A DNA stretch of 64,000 bases from Podarcis raffonei (GCF_027172205.1 NC_070619.1:7614459-7678458); one strand, 5' to 3'; counted from the first letter of the stretch, positions 11,727 through 23,172 are shown. The notes: generated by a model from the letters alone, not told the origin. A program made the numbers and translations.

Positions 11727-11957
11727 ATAAAAAAATACATCAGACATTAAAAACTTCCCTAAACAAGGTTGCTTTCAGATGTCTTCTAAAAGTCAGGCAG
11801 TTGTTTATTTCCTTGACGTCTGATGGGAGGGCGTTCCACAGGACAGGTGCCACCACTGAGAAGGCCCTCTGCCTGGTTCCCTGTAACCTCACTTCTCACA
11901 GGGAGGGAACCGCCAGAAGGCCCTCGGAGCTGGACCTCAGTGTCTGGGAAGAACAAT
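11727..11957 (-). mobile_element. L2-type LINE 3' fragment without tail
   Basis: It matches the C-terminal coding block (GAGGGAACCGCCAGAAGGC, antisense) of the 5.5-7.7 kb element and directly abuts the CR1 fragment. Confidence 0.8.
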
Positions 11958-12484
11958 GGGGGTGGGTTGTTGTTTTTTGTTTAGGGTGGGAGGAGGGAGA
12001 GGGGAAAATGGAGGGAAAAATAATGATGATGTGGATGATGTATTTTTGATAAGATTATTGTGCTGAAATTGCCAATATTTTTTTTTTTTTAAAAAAGAAG
12101 GTTTATAATTAAACTGAGGGTGAAGAATAAAGCATGTGCAGAGAGTTTGGAAGGAGGCCACAGTTAGGGATGGAGGCTGGTCCGATCTTCCTTTAAGCCC
12201 CACTCTGTTTCTGCTGCCTCTGTCTCCTGTCCCCCCCCCCCCACTTGCTTGAAATGAGGCCTTAGGGAAATGACTTCTGCCTCTCCAACGCTGTAATTGA
12301 CCTGGCAAAATCCATCGGCAAAGAACTCCTTGCATCTGAGAAGCTTGGCTTGCCTTCAAAGCAAGAGTTTTCAGCACCGGCTCTCCCACAAACTGCGTTT
12401 GAAATTGCTTTGCTGGTCTCCAAAGCAAGACTCCACAGCCTTGGAAATATCTCTGTGTCAGCAGCTTAGGCTCACAGTGCACTG
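11958..12484. other. Unique sequence with homopolymer runs
   Basis: A T/A run at about 12078-12097 and a C run near 12231 are visible. The 192-codon minus-strand frame here mixes L2 sequence with low-complexity sequence and has no domain signature. Confidence 0.4.
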
Positions 12485-12842
12485 GTAAAGGTAAAGGTAA
12501 AGGACCCCTGACCATTAGGTCCAGTCGTGGCCGACTCTGGGGTTGCGGCGCTCATCTCGCTTTATTGGCCGAGGGAGCTGGCGTACAGCTTCCGGGTCAT
12601 GTGGCCAGCATGACTAAGCCGCTTCTGGCGAACCAGAGCAGCGCATAGAAACGCCGTTTACATTCCTGCCAGAATGGTACCTATTTATCTACTTGCACTT
12701 TGATGTGCTTTCGAACTGCTAGGTTGACAGGAGCTGGGACTGAGCAACGGGAGCTCACCCCGTCGCAGGGATTCGAACCGCCGACCTTCCAATTGGCAAG
12801 TCCTAGGTTCTGTGATTTAACCCACAGCGCCACCCACGTCCC
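12485..12842 (-). mobile_element. SINE-A copy with ~13-bp TSD
   Basis: Full-length minus-strand copy. CACAGTGCACTGG before and CACAGTGCTCTGG after it form a target-site duplication with one mismatch. Confidence 0.9.
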
Positions 12843-12957
12843 ATCACAGTGCTCTGGACTTGAGTGCAAATTGATTTTGCTTCCTGGTGTCAAAGTTTGC
12901 TCAAAGGACCCTCTTTGATCAAGTCAACGTTGCACTAGTGTGCCAGTGTGCCACGCT

Positions 12958-13200
12958 AGAGAGCCAGTGTGGTGTAGTGGTTAAGAGCGGTAGTCTCGTA
13001 ATCTGGGGAACAGGGTTCGCGTCTCCGCTCCTCCACCTGCAGCTGCTGGGTGACCTTGGGCCAGTCACACTTTTCTGAAGTCTCTCAGCCTCACTCACCT
13101 CACAGAGTGTTTGTTGTGGGGGAGGAAGGAAAAGGAGAATGTTAGCCGCTTTGAGACTCCTTCGGGTAGTGATAAAGCGGGGTATCAAATCCAAACTCCT
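12958..13200 (+). mobile_element. SINE-B (MIR/CORE-SINE-like)
   Basis: The tRNA-like head GTGGTGTAGTGGTTAAGAGC and the core block GGGTGACCTTGGGCCAGTCAC match the MIR/CORE-SINE layout. The copy ends in a pyrimidine-rich tail merging into (CTT)n. A second copy lies at 31382-31630. Confidence 0.8.
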
Positions 13201-13290
13201 CCTCCTTCTCCTCCTCTTCCTCCCCTTCTTCTTCTTCTTCTTCTTCTTCTTCTTCTTCTTCTTCTTCTTCTTCTTCTTCTTCTTCTTCCC
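13197..13290. repeat. (TTC)n microsatellite
   Basis: About 20 uninterrupted TTC units at 13226-13288 extend the SINE-B tail. Confidence 0.95.
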
Positions 13291-13506
13291 ATTCTCAAGA
13301 ACAGTCAGCTAGGGGCCTCCTGAGAAGACAACAATTTGAAAGCAACAGTGTCGCCTTCTTCCCCGCAGCGACTAACAAATTCCCAGATAGACTGCCTCTG
13401 AACATGAAGGCTCTATTTCGCCATTTATTCTTCCATGGATTTGGGCATTGCCACAACTTCTAACAGTTGGTTCCCAGTGTTGCACTCAAGCAATCTTTGT
13501 GCAGAG

Positions 13507-13858
13507 TAAAGGTAAAGGGACCCCTGACCGTTAGGTCCAGTCGTGGCCGACTCTGGGGTTGTGGCGCTCATCTCGCTTTACTGGCCGAGGGAGCCGGCGT
13601 ACAGCTTCCGGGTCATGTGGCCAGCAGGACTAAGCTGCTTCTGGAGAACCAGAGCAGCTCACGGAAACGCCGTTTACCTTCCCGCCGGAGCGGTACCTAT
13701 TTATCTACTTGCACTTTGATGTGCTTTCGCACTGCTGGATTGGCAGGAGCAGGGACCGAGCAACGGGAGCTCACCCTGTCGCGGGGATTTGAACCGCCAA
13801 CCTTCTGATCGGCAAGTCCCAGGCTCTGTGGTTTAACCCACAGCGCCACCCATGTCCC
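13507..13858 (-). mobile_element. SINE-A copy with TSD
   Basis: Full-length; TTTGTGCAGAGTA is present on both sides, giving an exact target-site duplication. Confidence 0.92.
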
Positions 13859-13859
13859 T

Positions 13860-14138
13860 TTTTTGTGCAGAGTAGACCTACTTAAAAATTGACAGTCTTG
13901 CTTATCCTTCCTCACAAGTCGATGCACGGGAGTTAAATCCTGCTCGGCTCAATAGGATTCCTTGCAGGCCCATCCCTGTATCCTTTCGATGGCAGGTGAT
14001 TGACAAGTTGGCACCCTGCCAACTGTCAAATGTTGCCCATGAGGCCAATTCTGACAAGGATGTGGTCCATGGGGCCAAAAAGGTTTCCCACCCTGACGCT
14101 GTGAGTTTGGCAGTGTTAGAGGGTGGGGGAAAATGTAT
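13860..14138. other. Short unique stretch
   Basis: Nothing recognised. Confidence 0.4.
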
Positions 14139-14842
14139 ACAGTGGTACCTTGGTTCTCAAACTTAATCTGTTCTGGAAATCTGTTCCCAAACTGAAGAGT
14201 TCCAAAACCGAGGCACGCTTTCCCATAGAAAGCAATGGAAAAGGGATTAATCCGTTCTAAACTTTGAGAAACAACCCTTAAAATGGCAATTGAACATGAA
14301 TTTTACTATCTAATGAGACAATTGATCCATAAAATGAAAGCAATCAATGTAAAAAGGTAAAGGTAAAGGGACCCTGACCATTAGGCCCAGTCGTGGCCAA
14401 CTCTGGGGTTGCGGCACTCATCTCGCTTTATTGGCCGAGGGAGCCGGTGTACAGCTTCCGGGTCATGTGGCCAGCAGGACTAAGCCGCTTCTGGTGAACC
14501 AGAGCAGCGCACGGAAACGCCATTTACCTTCCCGCCGGAGCGGGACCTATTTATCTACTTGCACTTTGACGTGCTTTCAAACTGCTAGGTTGGCAGGAGC
14601 AGGGACCAAGCAACGGGAGCTCACCCTGTCGTGGGGATTCGAACTGCTGACTTTCTGATCGGCAAGCCCTAGGCTCTGTGGTTTAACCCACAGCGCCACC
14701 CGTGTCCCTAATAATCAATGTACTGTATTATAAAAGAAATAAGACATTATTGTAGATGTTAAAAGTTAAAATTAATTCTTTTTCTAACCTGCACTGATGA
14801 TGGATGGGGGGCTTTTATCCATTTCCACAATCACACCATCAT

Positions 14843-14877
<35 letters not shown>

Positions 14878-15160
14878 GTAGCTGAACTGGGTTCCACACA
14901 GTCACAAAAACAAATGAACCGAAAAAGCCTTAGAAACAAAAACGCAAAATAAATAGCGAAAACAAAAGCGCCAATCTTAATCCGTTCCGGAAGTCCGTTT
15001 GACTTCCGAAATGTTCAGAAACCAAGGCGCAGCTTCTGATTGGTGCAGGCGCCCCAGAAACAATAGCCGACAGCCGCATCAGACGTTCAGCTTCTGAAAA
15101 ACGTTCGAAAACCGGAACACTTACTTCCGGGTTTTTGGCGTTTGGGAACCAAGTTACATT
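14139..15160 (+). mobile_element. Long MITE-1 relative (Tc1/mariner-like, ~660 bp without its SINE)
   Basis: It starts CAGTGGTACCTTGGTTCTCAAAC and ends ...GGCGTTTGGGAACCAAG, with internal blocks (AATCCGTTCCGGAAGTCCG, TTCATTTTATGGATCAAT in antisense) shared in reverse order with the copy at 58205-58997. A SINE-A interrupts it at 14351-14709, and a (CAAT)n run lies at 14845-14877. The central part is not in the short MITEs, so this looks like the longer parent or an intermediate deletion form. No transposase frame is visible. Confidence 0.7.
14351..14709 (-). mobile_element. SINE-A copy inside the long MITE-1 relative
   Basis: Full-length, flanked by AATCAATGTA on both sides (exact TSD), so it is younger than the element it sits in. 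Confidence 0.9.
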
Positions 15161-15243
15161 TTATTATATTTTTATATAAAAAATTCTAGGGGGTTTCATT
15201 TTCACCCTCTGCAGGCTGCACCAGTGAGGCTGAGTTGTTGATT

Positions 15244-15600
15244 AAAGGTAAAGGGACCCCTGACCATTAGGTCCAGTCGTGGACGACTCTGGAGTTGCAG
15301 CACTCATCTTGCTTTACTGGCTGAGGGAGCCGGCGTACAGCTTCCGGGTCATGTGTTCAGCATGACAAAGCTGCTTCTGGAGAACCAGAGCAGCGCACAA
15401 AAATGCTGTTTACCTTCCCGCCGGAGTGGTACCTATTTATCTACTTGCACTTGAAGTGCTTTTGAACTGCTAGGTTGGCAGGAGCAGGGACCGAGCAACG
15501 GGAGCTCACCCCGTTGCAGGGATTCGAACTGCTGACCTTCTGATCAGCAAGTCCTAGGCTCTGTGGTTTAACCCACAGCGCCACCCGCGTCCCTAAACTT
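15244..15600 (-). mobile_element. SINE-A copy with TSD
   Basis: Full-length; GAGTTGTTGATT flanks it on both sides. Confidence 0.92.
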
Positions 15601-15875
15601 CGAGTTGTTGATTGCTGGGGCCAAATATCAGACAGGCCATGTTGGGAAGGAATGTGTGTATATTGTCCGGGTGGAAGATCTGTTTTCCTCCGGCAAAGTG
15701 TTACTTGAGAGGTATCGGCAGGAAATGTTTGAAAACTGATGAACGACTATTATCAATAGATGGAAGAGGATTTACCCTACTGAACTATTTTGAGGGCAGG
15801 TGATAACAATGTACAAAAGCCACAGCGGAAATTGGTTATTGAACCGGCGATGTGTAGGGAGAAGGGATGAATGTA

Positions 15876-16134
15876 CCATATTTTCCGCTCAATAAGACGC
15901 ACCAGACCACAAGACGCACCTAGTTTTTGGAGGAGGAAAACAAGAAAAAAAATATTCTGAATCTCAGAAGCCAGAACAGCAAGAGGGTTCGCTGTGCAGT
16001 GAAAGCAGCGGTCCCTCTTGCTGTTCTGGCTTCTGGGATAGCTGCGCAGCCTGCATTCGCTCCATAAGACGCACACACATTTCCCCTTACTTTTTAGGAG
16101 GGGAAAAGTGAGTCTTATAGAGCAAAAAATACGG
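15876..16134. mobile_element. MITE-2, 259 bp, TA target site
   Basis: Termini CCATATTTTCCGCTCAATAAG and CTTATAGAGCAAAAAATACGG are inverted repeats, flanked by TA on each side. The centre is a long inverted repeat (AGCCAGAACAGCAAGAGGG / CCCTCTTGCTGTTCTGGCT) able to form a hairpin. Sister copies lie at 29810-30068 (259 bp) and 42830-43087 (258 bp). Confidence 0.88.
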
Positions 16135-16556
16135 TATTTTGAAATGATATTTGGAAAAGTTACTTTATTGGGAGCATGCAATGGAGGGAGGAAAATAGAG
16201 GGGACATCTTGCGGGGGGGGAGTCAGCTTTTAAATTTGTATTGAATTTGCATTAATTTGGTGACAATTTGTTAAAAATTCCAGGAAATCAAGAAAAATAA
16301 CTGGCAAAGAAATAAATAAAAAACTTTCCCACTTGTGCATTAGGACTACAGGAAGCAAGGGGGTGGCAGGGGGTCGTTCTCCATGTCAGAGGAGTGTCAA
16401 CAAAAGCAAAATTCCCTGCTCTGCAAAGGGAGCAGATGGAGGCACACCAGAAACAATCGGATTAAATTCTTTTGTGCCAGAATGAACTGTCCTTCCACCT
16501 GCTCTTCAGGACGGGCAGACGGAGGCGGGGCTTGGATTAACTCTTGTTGCAAAACA
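16135..16556. other. Unique sequence
   Basis: No gene or repeat was recognised apart from short G runs. Confidence 0.4.
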
Positions 16557-16774
16557 CAGTGGTACCTCGGGTTCCATACGCTTCAGGTTCCATACGCTTC
16601 AGGTTACAGAGTTCGCTAACCCAGAAATATTGCTTCAAGTTAAGAACTTTTGCTTCAGGATGAGAACAGAAATTGTGCTCCGGCGGCAGCAGGAGGCCCC
16701 ATTAGCTAAAGTGGTGCTTCAGGTTAAGTACGGACCTCCGGAACGAATTAAGTACTTAACCCAAGGTAGTACTG
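16557..16774 (-). mobile_element. MITE-1 copy
   Basis: CAGTGGTACCTCGGGTTCC at the left and AAGGTAGTACTG at the right; the body is shared with 51771-52012. The right terminus has diverged. Confidence 0.8.
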
Positions 16775-16888
16775 TAATACTACCAGGATATGCATGCACA
16801 CAACAAAATGTTGCAGTGGATAGTTCTTCTCCAGGGAAAATCAATTTGCATAAATAATACAACACAGCATTACCACATCACCAATCAA

Positions 16889-17303
16889 TTGTTGTTGTTG
16901 TTGAGTCGTTTAGTCGTGTCCGACTCTTCGTGACCCCCTGGACCAGAGCACGCCAGGCACTCCTGTCTTCCACTGCCTCCCGCAGTTTGGTCAAACTCGT
17001 ATTAGTAGCTTCGAGAACCCTGTCCCACCATCTCGTCCTCTGTCGTCCCCTTCTCCTTGCGCCCTCCATCTTTCCCAACATCAGGGTCTTTTCCAGGGAG
17101 TCTTCTCTTCTCCTGATGTGGCCAAAGTCTTGGATCCTCAGCTTCAGGATCTGTCCTTCCAGTGAGCACTCAGGGCTGATTTCCTTCAGAATGGAGAGGT
17201 TTGATCTTCTTGCAGTCCGTGGGACTCTCAAGAGTCTCCTCCAGCACCAGAATTCAAAAGCATCCATTCTTCGGCGATCAGCCTTCTTGATGGTCCAGGA
17301 TGA
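16889..17303 (-). mobile_element. RTE-BovB LINE 3' fragment
   Basis: Antisense to the 3.3 kb copy: it begins with the (TTG)n form of the BovB tail and encodes FWCWRRLLRVPRTARRSN and LTKLREAVEDRSAWRALVQG on the minus strand. The BovB sequence stops at 17303, where a hAT half-element starts. Confidence 0.9.
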
Positions 17304-17362
17304 TGGGAGTTGTAGTCCATCAACATCTGGGGATCCACAGGTTGAGAACCGCTGGTCTAGGA
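17304..17362. mobile_element. Right half of a SPIN-type hAT MITE
   Basis: GATGATGGGAGTTGTAGTCC then CACAGGTTGAGAACCGCTG. The last block is the reverse complement of the CAGCGGTTCTCAACCTGTG terminus known from SPIN and related hAT families. Confidence 0.6.
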
Positions 17363-17649
17363 TGCCAGCCAGCCTGCCAGGCCCCCTCTCAAAAGGCTCC
17401 ATTTCACCTCCCCTTTTCCACCCCCCTCCTCCAACAGGCATTGATCTGTGGCAGCTGAGCATGCTCAGTCTGTGTACTTTCCCCCCAAAGAATTCTGGGA
17501 ACTGTAGTTTGCAAAGGGCACTGGGAAATGGTGGTCTGTGAGGGGCACAATACAGTGCCCAGGATTTTTTCACTGGTAGCATTGCCACATTTGTTTGGGC
17601 AAAATACAGGACTGGGGTGGGGTTTTCCCACCAGGTGCTGAATTCACTT
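17363..17649. other. Short unassigned stretch
   Basis: Nothing recognised; CCAAAGAATTCTGGGAACTG resembles a short scrap of a dispersed repeat. Confidence 0.35.
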
Positions 17650-18130
17650 CAAAGCACATGAAAATGTTATGTAGATGGTATCTGGCACCGAGTAAATTGG
17701 GAGAAATGTATAAATCCAAATTAAATAAGTGTTGGAGATGCAAAGAGAACGAAGGTGTTTCTTTAATCATATGTGGTGGTCTTGTAAGGTTAAAGCTTAC
17801 TGGGAAATGATATATAATGAATGGAAAACAATGTTCAAAATAACATTTGTGAAAAACAAAACCCCAAAACTTTCATTTTTGGGAATTATAGGGCCAGAAC
17901 TACCCAAATTTATTCATTTGTGTGACTACAGCGGCAAAAATGTTCTTTGCCCAAAATGGAAAGATAGCAAACTTTTATAAAAGAATGGAAATGGTTTATT
18001 GAATATCTACAAACACACCGTAAACAGATAAGGACCTTGGCAGGATTATTGTAATAACCTGCAGTTTCAAGAGAGTGTACATTTAAAGCAGTTGACTAAA
18101 GGAATAAGTTAATTAAGAATATGCAGGAAA
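17650..18130 (+). mobile_element. L1 LINE ORF2 C-terminal fragment, degraded
   Basis: Pieces such as MLCRWYLAPSKLGEMYKSKL, NKCWRCKENEG and YWEMIYNEWKTMFKITFVKN match the L1 copies at 1-1403 and 2490-3103. The frame shifts several times, so this is an older copy. Confidence 0.8.
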
Positions 18131-18289
18131 TGTAAAAATAATAATAATTAAGGAACAGCAGAAAGAGGTTACTGGATGCAACCTGGTGATAAAATAATGG
18201 TCATTTATAGCTTATGAAATCCGCAAGACAACCAACCCGAACTGACTAATTTGGATTAACTGAGTCGTGGGCTTCGTCATTCCAGCAGA

Positions 18290-18845
18290 AGGCGGATGAA
18301 GCTCTGTTCCCCCCCTCAAAAAAAACTCCCAATTTTTGAGCAGCGACAGATGGGCTCCAGCATCACTGCTGCCACGAGCGACACGCCACCCCCTCCTCTC
18401 CTTTTCACGTCCACGGACTTTCTGTGTTCGCCACCCGAGTCACGACTCAGCCCTGGGCGACGCAGCAGCCACCGTTTCCCTCCCTCCGGTTCTGCAAAGA
18501 TGAGTTCTCTTCTCCCAGTGCCACCTTTTTGCTTCTGCAATTGATGCTTGTGTCTCCATAGGAACCGTCTGGGGGTGTCTGAGAAGGACAGTTTTCTTCC
18601 GTACGGTCTTCTCCTGGGAAAAACGGTGCCTCCTTCATCCCCAAGATGACATGCGGCGGACAGCGAGGCTGATGGACGGGCACCGCCTTGCCCAACAGGT
18701 ACGTTCCACACTTTTTTCTCGCCCTCCAGAAGTTTTGGGCAATAGAGGGGGGAGGGGGGAGGAGAACCCAATTTGGTCCGTACTTTAAGCGGAGCCACGC
18801 GATGGGCATCTTTTGGGCTAGAAGAGGATCGGAACCTCATCGTTC
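18290..18845 (+). promoter_or_regulatory. Unique CpG-containing island with candidate 5' exon and splice donor
   Basis: Repeat-free, GC-rich sequence with several CpGs. CTTGCCCAACAG|GTACGTTCC at 18698/18699 is a good plus-strand splice donor. It is a second candidate for a 5' untranslated exon of CTXN1, about 9 kb from the coding exon. The 174-codon and 120-codon minus-strand frames show no domain and are probably chance frames. Confidence 0.35.
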
Positions 18846-19640
18846 TTGGAATTTTGCACCTCTCTGAATTTTGCTACAAAAGAATGTGCAATTCTGCTTA
18901 TTTTATGATAAATACTTAGAAATACTTAGATTTCCAACCATTTATGTATCCAGGCAGTTTCTGATGTTAAGACCACCCACTGAAATGAGTAGGACTAATT
19001 AGGACTAATTGAAATTAATTGGCGTGCTCGCTAATTTAAGAGGCTGTACTCCAAGTTTAATTTAGCGGGATACCGCGCAAAATATGTCTTTAAATGCCTG
19101 GGTTTGTATCCAGCTGGCTAATAAGACCCTTTAAAAGGAATTAAGCCAAATTAGACATGCCTATTAACTTCAATGGGTCTACTCTGTGTAGGGCTGGCAT
19201 TGGATTCCACCCATATTAGTCAGAATAGACCCACTGAAACGATCGGGCTTTAGTTAGGCATTGACTTCAATGGGTCTACTCTGAGCAGGACTGATTTGAC
19301 TGCAGCTTATTTGGCTTTTTGTGATGAAATATGTATTTGAATATAAATCTTGTCTGTCCTTTTTTGTTGTTGAAAACACACACACACTATTAATTTGGAA
19401 ATGAGACGGAGTGAAGCCACGGACGCTTGCAAGATTGACTTGGATTGGGAACAGACTGATCTGTCCAACTCGAGTCATATATGACAGTAATTTCCTGAGA
19501 TGTGTGCCAGGGCATGAGAGAATGGCTTGATTATTGCAAGGAAGAAATGTTTTCCATAAAAAAAAAGTTTCTGGGACTCCTAAAGCAGGAGGTTGCTTGT
19601 CGCCTCCCTGAATGACTTGTTGCTCTGAAATAGTCTCCCC
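18846..19640. other. Unique sequence
   Basis: Short repeated phrases (TTGACTTCAATGGGTCTACTCTG and variants near 19160 and 19260) are remnants of a dispersed repeat. No exon was recognised. Confidence 0.4.
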
Positions 19641-20050
19641 TAAAAAAAAAAGTGCTTTTTGGGCACAGCACCCAAAAATGCACATTTAGGAGCTTTGTGC
19701 GAGGTCGCAGCCCGGAAAACAGTGCTTTTTTTGGGGGAAATAGCTCTGCAAAATCAAGCGTCTCACTTGGGGCTGTCCTTGGTGCTGAAACTGTTGAGGG
19801 GCCAGGCCTGAGCCCTGACGCTGGCAGACGGGATCCCACAGAACCACCTCCTGCAGAACCAAGGCATTTCCAGTTCCTTCACATGTGTGTCCCCCTGATT
19901 GCCAGTCCAGTGACACAAAGAGAGGACCAGGTGGAATACTATGGAGCATGTAAAGAGTGCCTGTCCTCAGGCCAGAGAGTTGGCCCTTTAAGAAACTAAC
20001 TTCCCCTACCCCCAAGGTCTAGGAGAGGTACTCTGGGGAGAGAGACTCCA
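19641..20050. repeat. Part of a dispersed repeat, possibly LTR-element-related
   Basis: CAAGCGTCTCACTTGG and GGTGCTGAAACT near 19757 recur at 21127-21163, so the stretch is repeated sequence, not a gene. Confidence 0.45.
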
Positions 20051-20646
20051 TGTGATGGCCTGGGATTCGGACTCGGAGGCCAAACCTGTGGGATCCCAGC
20101 CTGCACAGGATTCCCCGCCTCCAGCTGAGCCGGGGCTGGGGCATGACCCTGAAGGGTCCTCACCTGTGCTGGATCCTCAGGTGCAGGCACCAGCTGAGTC
20201 TGCTCTGGCTCCTGAGGTGATGGAGGACCCACTGCCTGCAGGTGCTCCACTCTTGGCCCCGTCAGAGGAAGCTGAGGCTGCCTCTGGGTCCAGTAACCCT
20301 CCAGCCTCTCCTGAGCTGCAGAGGCTCAGGGCAGAGAGGCAGCAGGAACTAAGTTCCCGCAGGAGGAGTGCTCGCCTCCAGGCCAGGAGAGGCGAGTCAC
20401 CTGTGGACCGGGGCTGCCTTGGGGCAGATAAAAGCCAGCCAGCCCCAGTCCCAAGTTGCAGGAGCAACGTTGTTGGTAGCCTGTCCCTGCCTGCACCCTG
20501 TCCTGCTCCTCTGCCGGAGCTCCTGACCTCACCCGACTCCCTGCCTTGGACCCAGCTTCAGCTTTGACGGACTGTCTCCCTACTGCACCCTCAACCTCGG
20601 ACTGGACTCGGACCTCGCCTCATGGTTAACCCTCGGGACCAGCACA
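20051..20646 (+). mobile_element. Possible solo LTR (Gypsy-like), fossil
   Basis: The stretch begins TGTGATGGCC and ends near AGCACA, giving TG...CA ends. It contains GCAGATAAAAGCC, a TATA-like box about two-thirds along, as in an LTR. No matching target-site duplication was found and no internal region is attached, so the family is uncertain. Confidence 0.4.
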
Positions 20647-21285
20647 CCCCACTTGCTTTTAACCAGGGGTGTGGAACCTCTGGTTTGTGGGCCTCTTTTG
20701 GCCTGCCAAGGGTTCCATGTTGCCCCACAATGCCATTTTCCCCAAAGCACGCCCACCGGTTCATCCGCCGACATCACTGGGTGATGGGAAGGCAGAGTTC
20801 GATCCTGCTGGGGTGCATTCCCTGCAGGGAACACGCCGGGGAAGCAGACCCAGTGGCCAGCAATTTAGGACCCTCCATAAGTCCGCTAACAATGGAAGGG
20901 TTCGATTCTGTATTGCCGGTGTGTTCCCTGCACATGCCCAGAAAGGTTCCAAGAGAAAGGGCCCCTTTGCAAACAGCCCCTCGCTGCACTTGGGAGGCTT
21001 CAAAGCACAGCAGCACCTGATGTTGCCATGGCGCCGGGTAATTGACAGGTGGGCGGGGCTGCCCACTTGTCCAGAGTTCGGAGCAAAGGCTCTGGCCCTC
21101 CATTGCTCTTAACCTTGGTGGGAGCAAGCGTCTCACTTGGAGCTGTCCGTGGTGCTGAAACTCCTGAGCTGCCTTGAGCAGAACCAGAACAAGATACTTC
21201 CGGGTTGAGTAATCCTGCAGCTTAAGAAGGCATTGCTCAGACCCTCTTTGAGCGGAGGCAACAGGAATATTTGTCCTTGGAGGAG
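20647..21285. other. Unassigned, with a second LTR-related scrap
   Basis: 20640-21120 has no clear gene. 21125-21285 repeats part of the 19.76 kb sequence and may belong to the same old LTR family. Confidence 0.4.
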
Positions 21286-21638
21286 GGTAAGGTAAAGGTA
21301 AAGGGACCCCTGACCGTTAGGTCCAGTTGCGGACAACTCTGGGGTTGCGGCGCTCATCTCGCTTTACTGGCCGGGAAGTACAGCTTCCGGGTCATGTGGC
21401 CAGCATGACCAAGCCGCTTCTGGCGAACCAGAGCAGCGCGCGGAAATGCCGTTTACCTTCCCGCCGGAGCAGTTCCTATTCATCTACTTGCACTTTGACG
21501 TGCTTTTGAACTGCTAGGTGGGCAGGAGCAGGGACCGAGCAACGGAAGCTCACCCCGTCGCGGGGATTCGAACCACTGACCTTCTGATCGGCAAGTCCTA
21601 GGCTCTGTGGTTTAACCCACAGCGCCACCTGCGTCCCT
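21286..21638 (-). mobile_element. SINE-A copy, slightly deleted
   Basis: It matches the family throughout, with about 10 bases missing after GGCCGGGAAGTACAGC near 21370. Confidence 0.9.
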
Positions 21639-22439
21639 TTGGAGGCCTGTTGCCTACTCTTAAACCCACAAATCCACGTTCACCTTTTTACCAGTCCAGG
21701 AGGCGGTTCAGAAAACGTGAGGTAGCTCCCACTACCATTTGTGTTACTTGGGACCCTTACTAGATGGGTCACCATCTTCCAAGCTTTTTGTGCTTTCAAT
21801 TCTGCCTGCTTTGTTTTTTTAATAATCTGATCAGCATGTGTCATTGAAATCTTGGCTTGTCACGGAGCAGAGAGTCATTTCGATTTATTTATTTGCTCCT
21901 CGTCACCTCCTGCCTTTGCACCAAATGGTGCTTCTTGAGTCCTGGTTCACACGCGAAGATCGGCCAAAAAACTGAACTCCCACACTGTGCGAAAAGTGAT
22001 CAATTCTGTCTTGCACGGGGCTTTCTAATGATTCATACGCGAACGTCAGTAATGTTCATATGGGGAAAGAGCGGAGGACATGCTGCATAGAAAAAAAGAC
22101 TCTGTACCAAAATTTGCGTTTTTTAAAATAAAAAAGAGGAATGTGTCAGTTCTGCGGCAGAAGAAAAATAGATAATTCAGAACTTCACCACCTTCACAAA
22201 ACAGTGTTGTTAACCGTAGCCTTGCTCTGTCTGCGTGCATTTAACTCCCCTTTTTCGGAGCGAGATAAAACGTCCTGCATTTAGGGGGATAAAATGAAAT
22301 ATCCCAAGTTCATGAGTACAGGAAAAAGGACTTGGTTTTTTTAATAGGGCATAAACTGACCTGTGAGACAACAGTGCAATTTGGTTGCTAAAATAACTAA
22401 TGCCAACAGAAAGACAGGGTCCCGGTGTTCAGAAATAAT
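21639..22439. other. Unique sequence
   Basis: No repeat family and no exon with splice signals was recognised. Confidence 0.4.
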
Positions 22440-23124
22440 ATTTATCCTCTACACTGGCCAGGCAGTTTACTCTGGTTTCTCATGTCCAGTTCTGGGTGCC
22501 TCGTTTTAAAAAGGACATGGAACGCCCAGGGTGAGTCCACAGGAGGGATGCCAGGGTGATGAGGGGTGGAAAAATTGGGTGTGTTTGGGATTTTGGCTGA
22601 ATATTAAAGGTAAAGGTAAAGGGACCCCTGACCATTAGGTCCAGTCGTGGCCGATTCTGGGGTTGCGGCGCTCATCCCGCTTTATTGGCCGAGGGAGCCG
22701 GCGTACAGCTTCCGGGTCATGTGGCCAGCAGGACTAAGCCGCTTCTGGCGAACCAGAGCAGCGCACGGAAACGCCGTTTACCTTCCCACCAGAGTGGTAC
22801 CTATTTATCTACTTGCACTTTGACATGCTTTTGAACTGCTAGGTTGGCAGGAGCAGGGACCGAGCAATGGGAGCTCACCCCGTCACGGGGATTCGAACCA
22901 CTGACCTTCTGATCGGCAAGTCCTAGGCTCTGTGGTTTAACCCACAGTGCCACCCGCATCCCTATAGCTGAATATTAGAAAGTCCCTAATGGTAAGAGCT
23001 GTCAGTCTGTGGGCAGGGGCGTGCAATATTTCACACCAGATATTTCAAGCTGAGACTAGGTATCTGCTGGCCAGGGATACTGTGTTTGCAGCTTGTACCG
23101 AACAAGAGGTTGAATTGGATGATG

Positions 23125-23125
<1 letters not shown>
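22440..23125 (+). mobile_element. Old CR1-like LINE 3' region interrupted by a SINE
   Basis: CCAGTTCTGGGTGCCTCG, GGCTGAATATTAGAAAG and TAAGAGCTGTCAG are CR1 3' phrases in the order seen in less decayed CR1 copies. The SINE-A at 22605-22966 splits the GCTGAATATTA site. Confidence 0.6.
22605..22966 (-). mobile_element. SINE-A copy with TSD
   Basis: Full-length; GCTGAATATTA occurs immediately before and after, an exact duplication of CR1 target sequence. Confidence 0.92.

Positions 23126-23172
<47 letters not shown>
23121..23172. repeat. (AAT)n microsatellite
   Basis: About 15 AAT units. It produces the poly-Asn and poly-Ile frames seen in translation. Confidence 0.95.

Noticed and set aside
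18316-18840. 174-codon minus-strand frame
   Set aside because: No domain, and it overlaps another long frame; GC content explains it.
20052-20567. 171-codon Pro/Ser-rich open frame on the plus strand
   Set aside because: It lies inside a likely LTR-type fossil, has no domain and no splice context; GC-rich composition explains its length.
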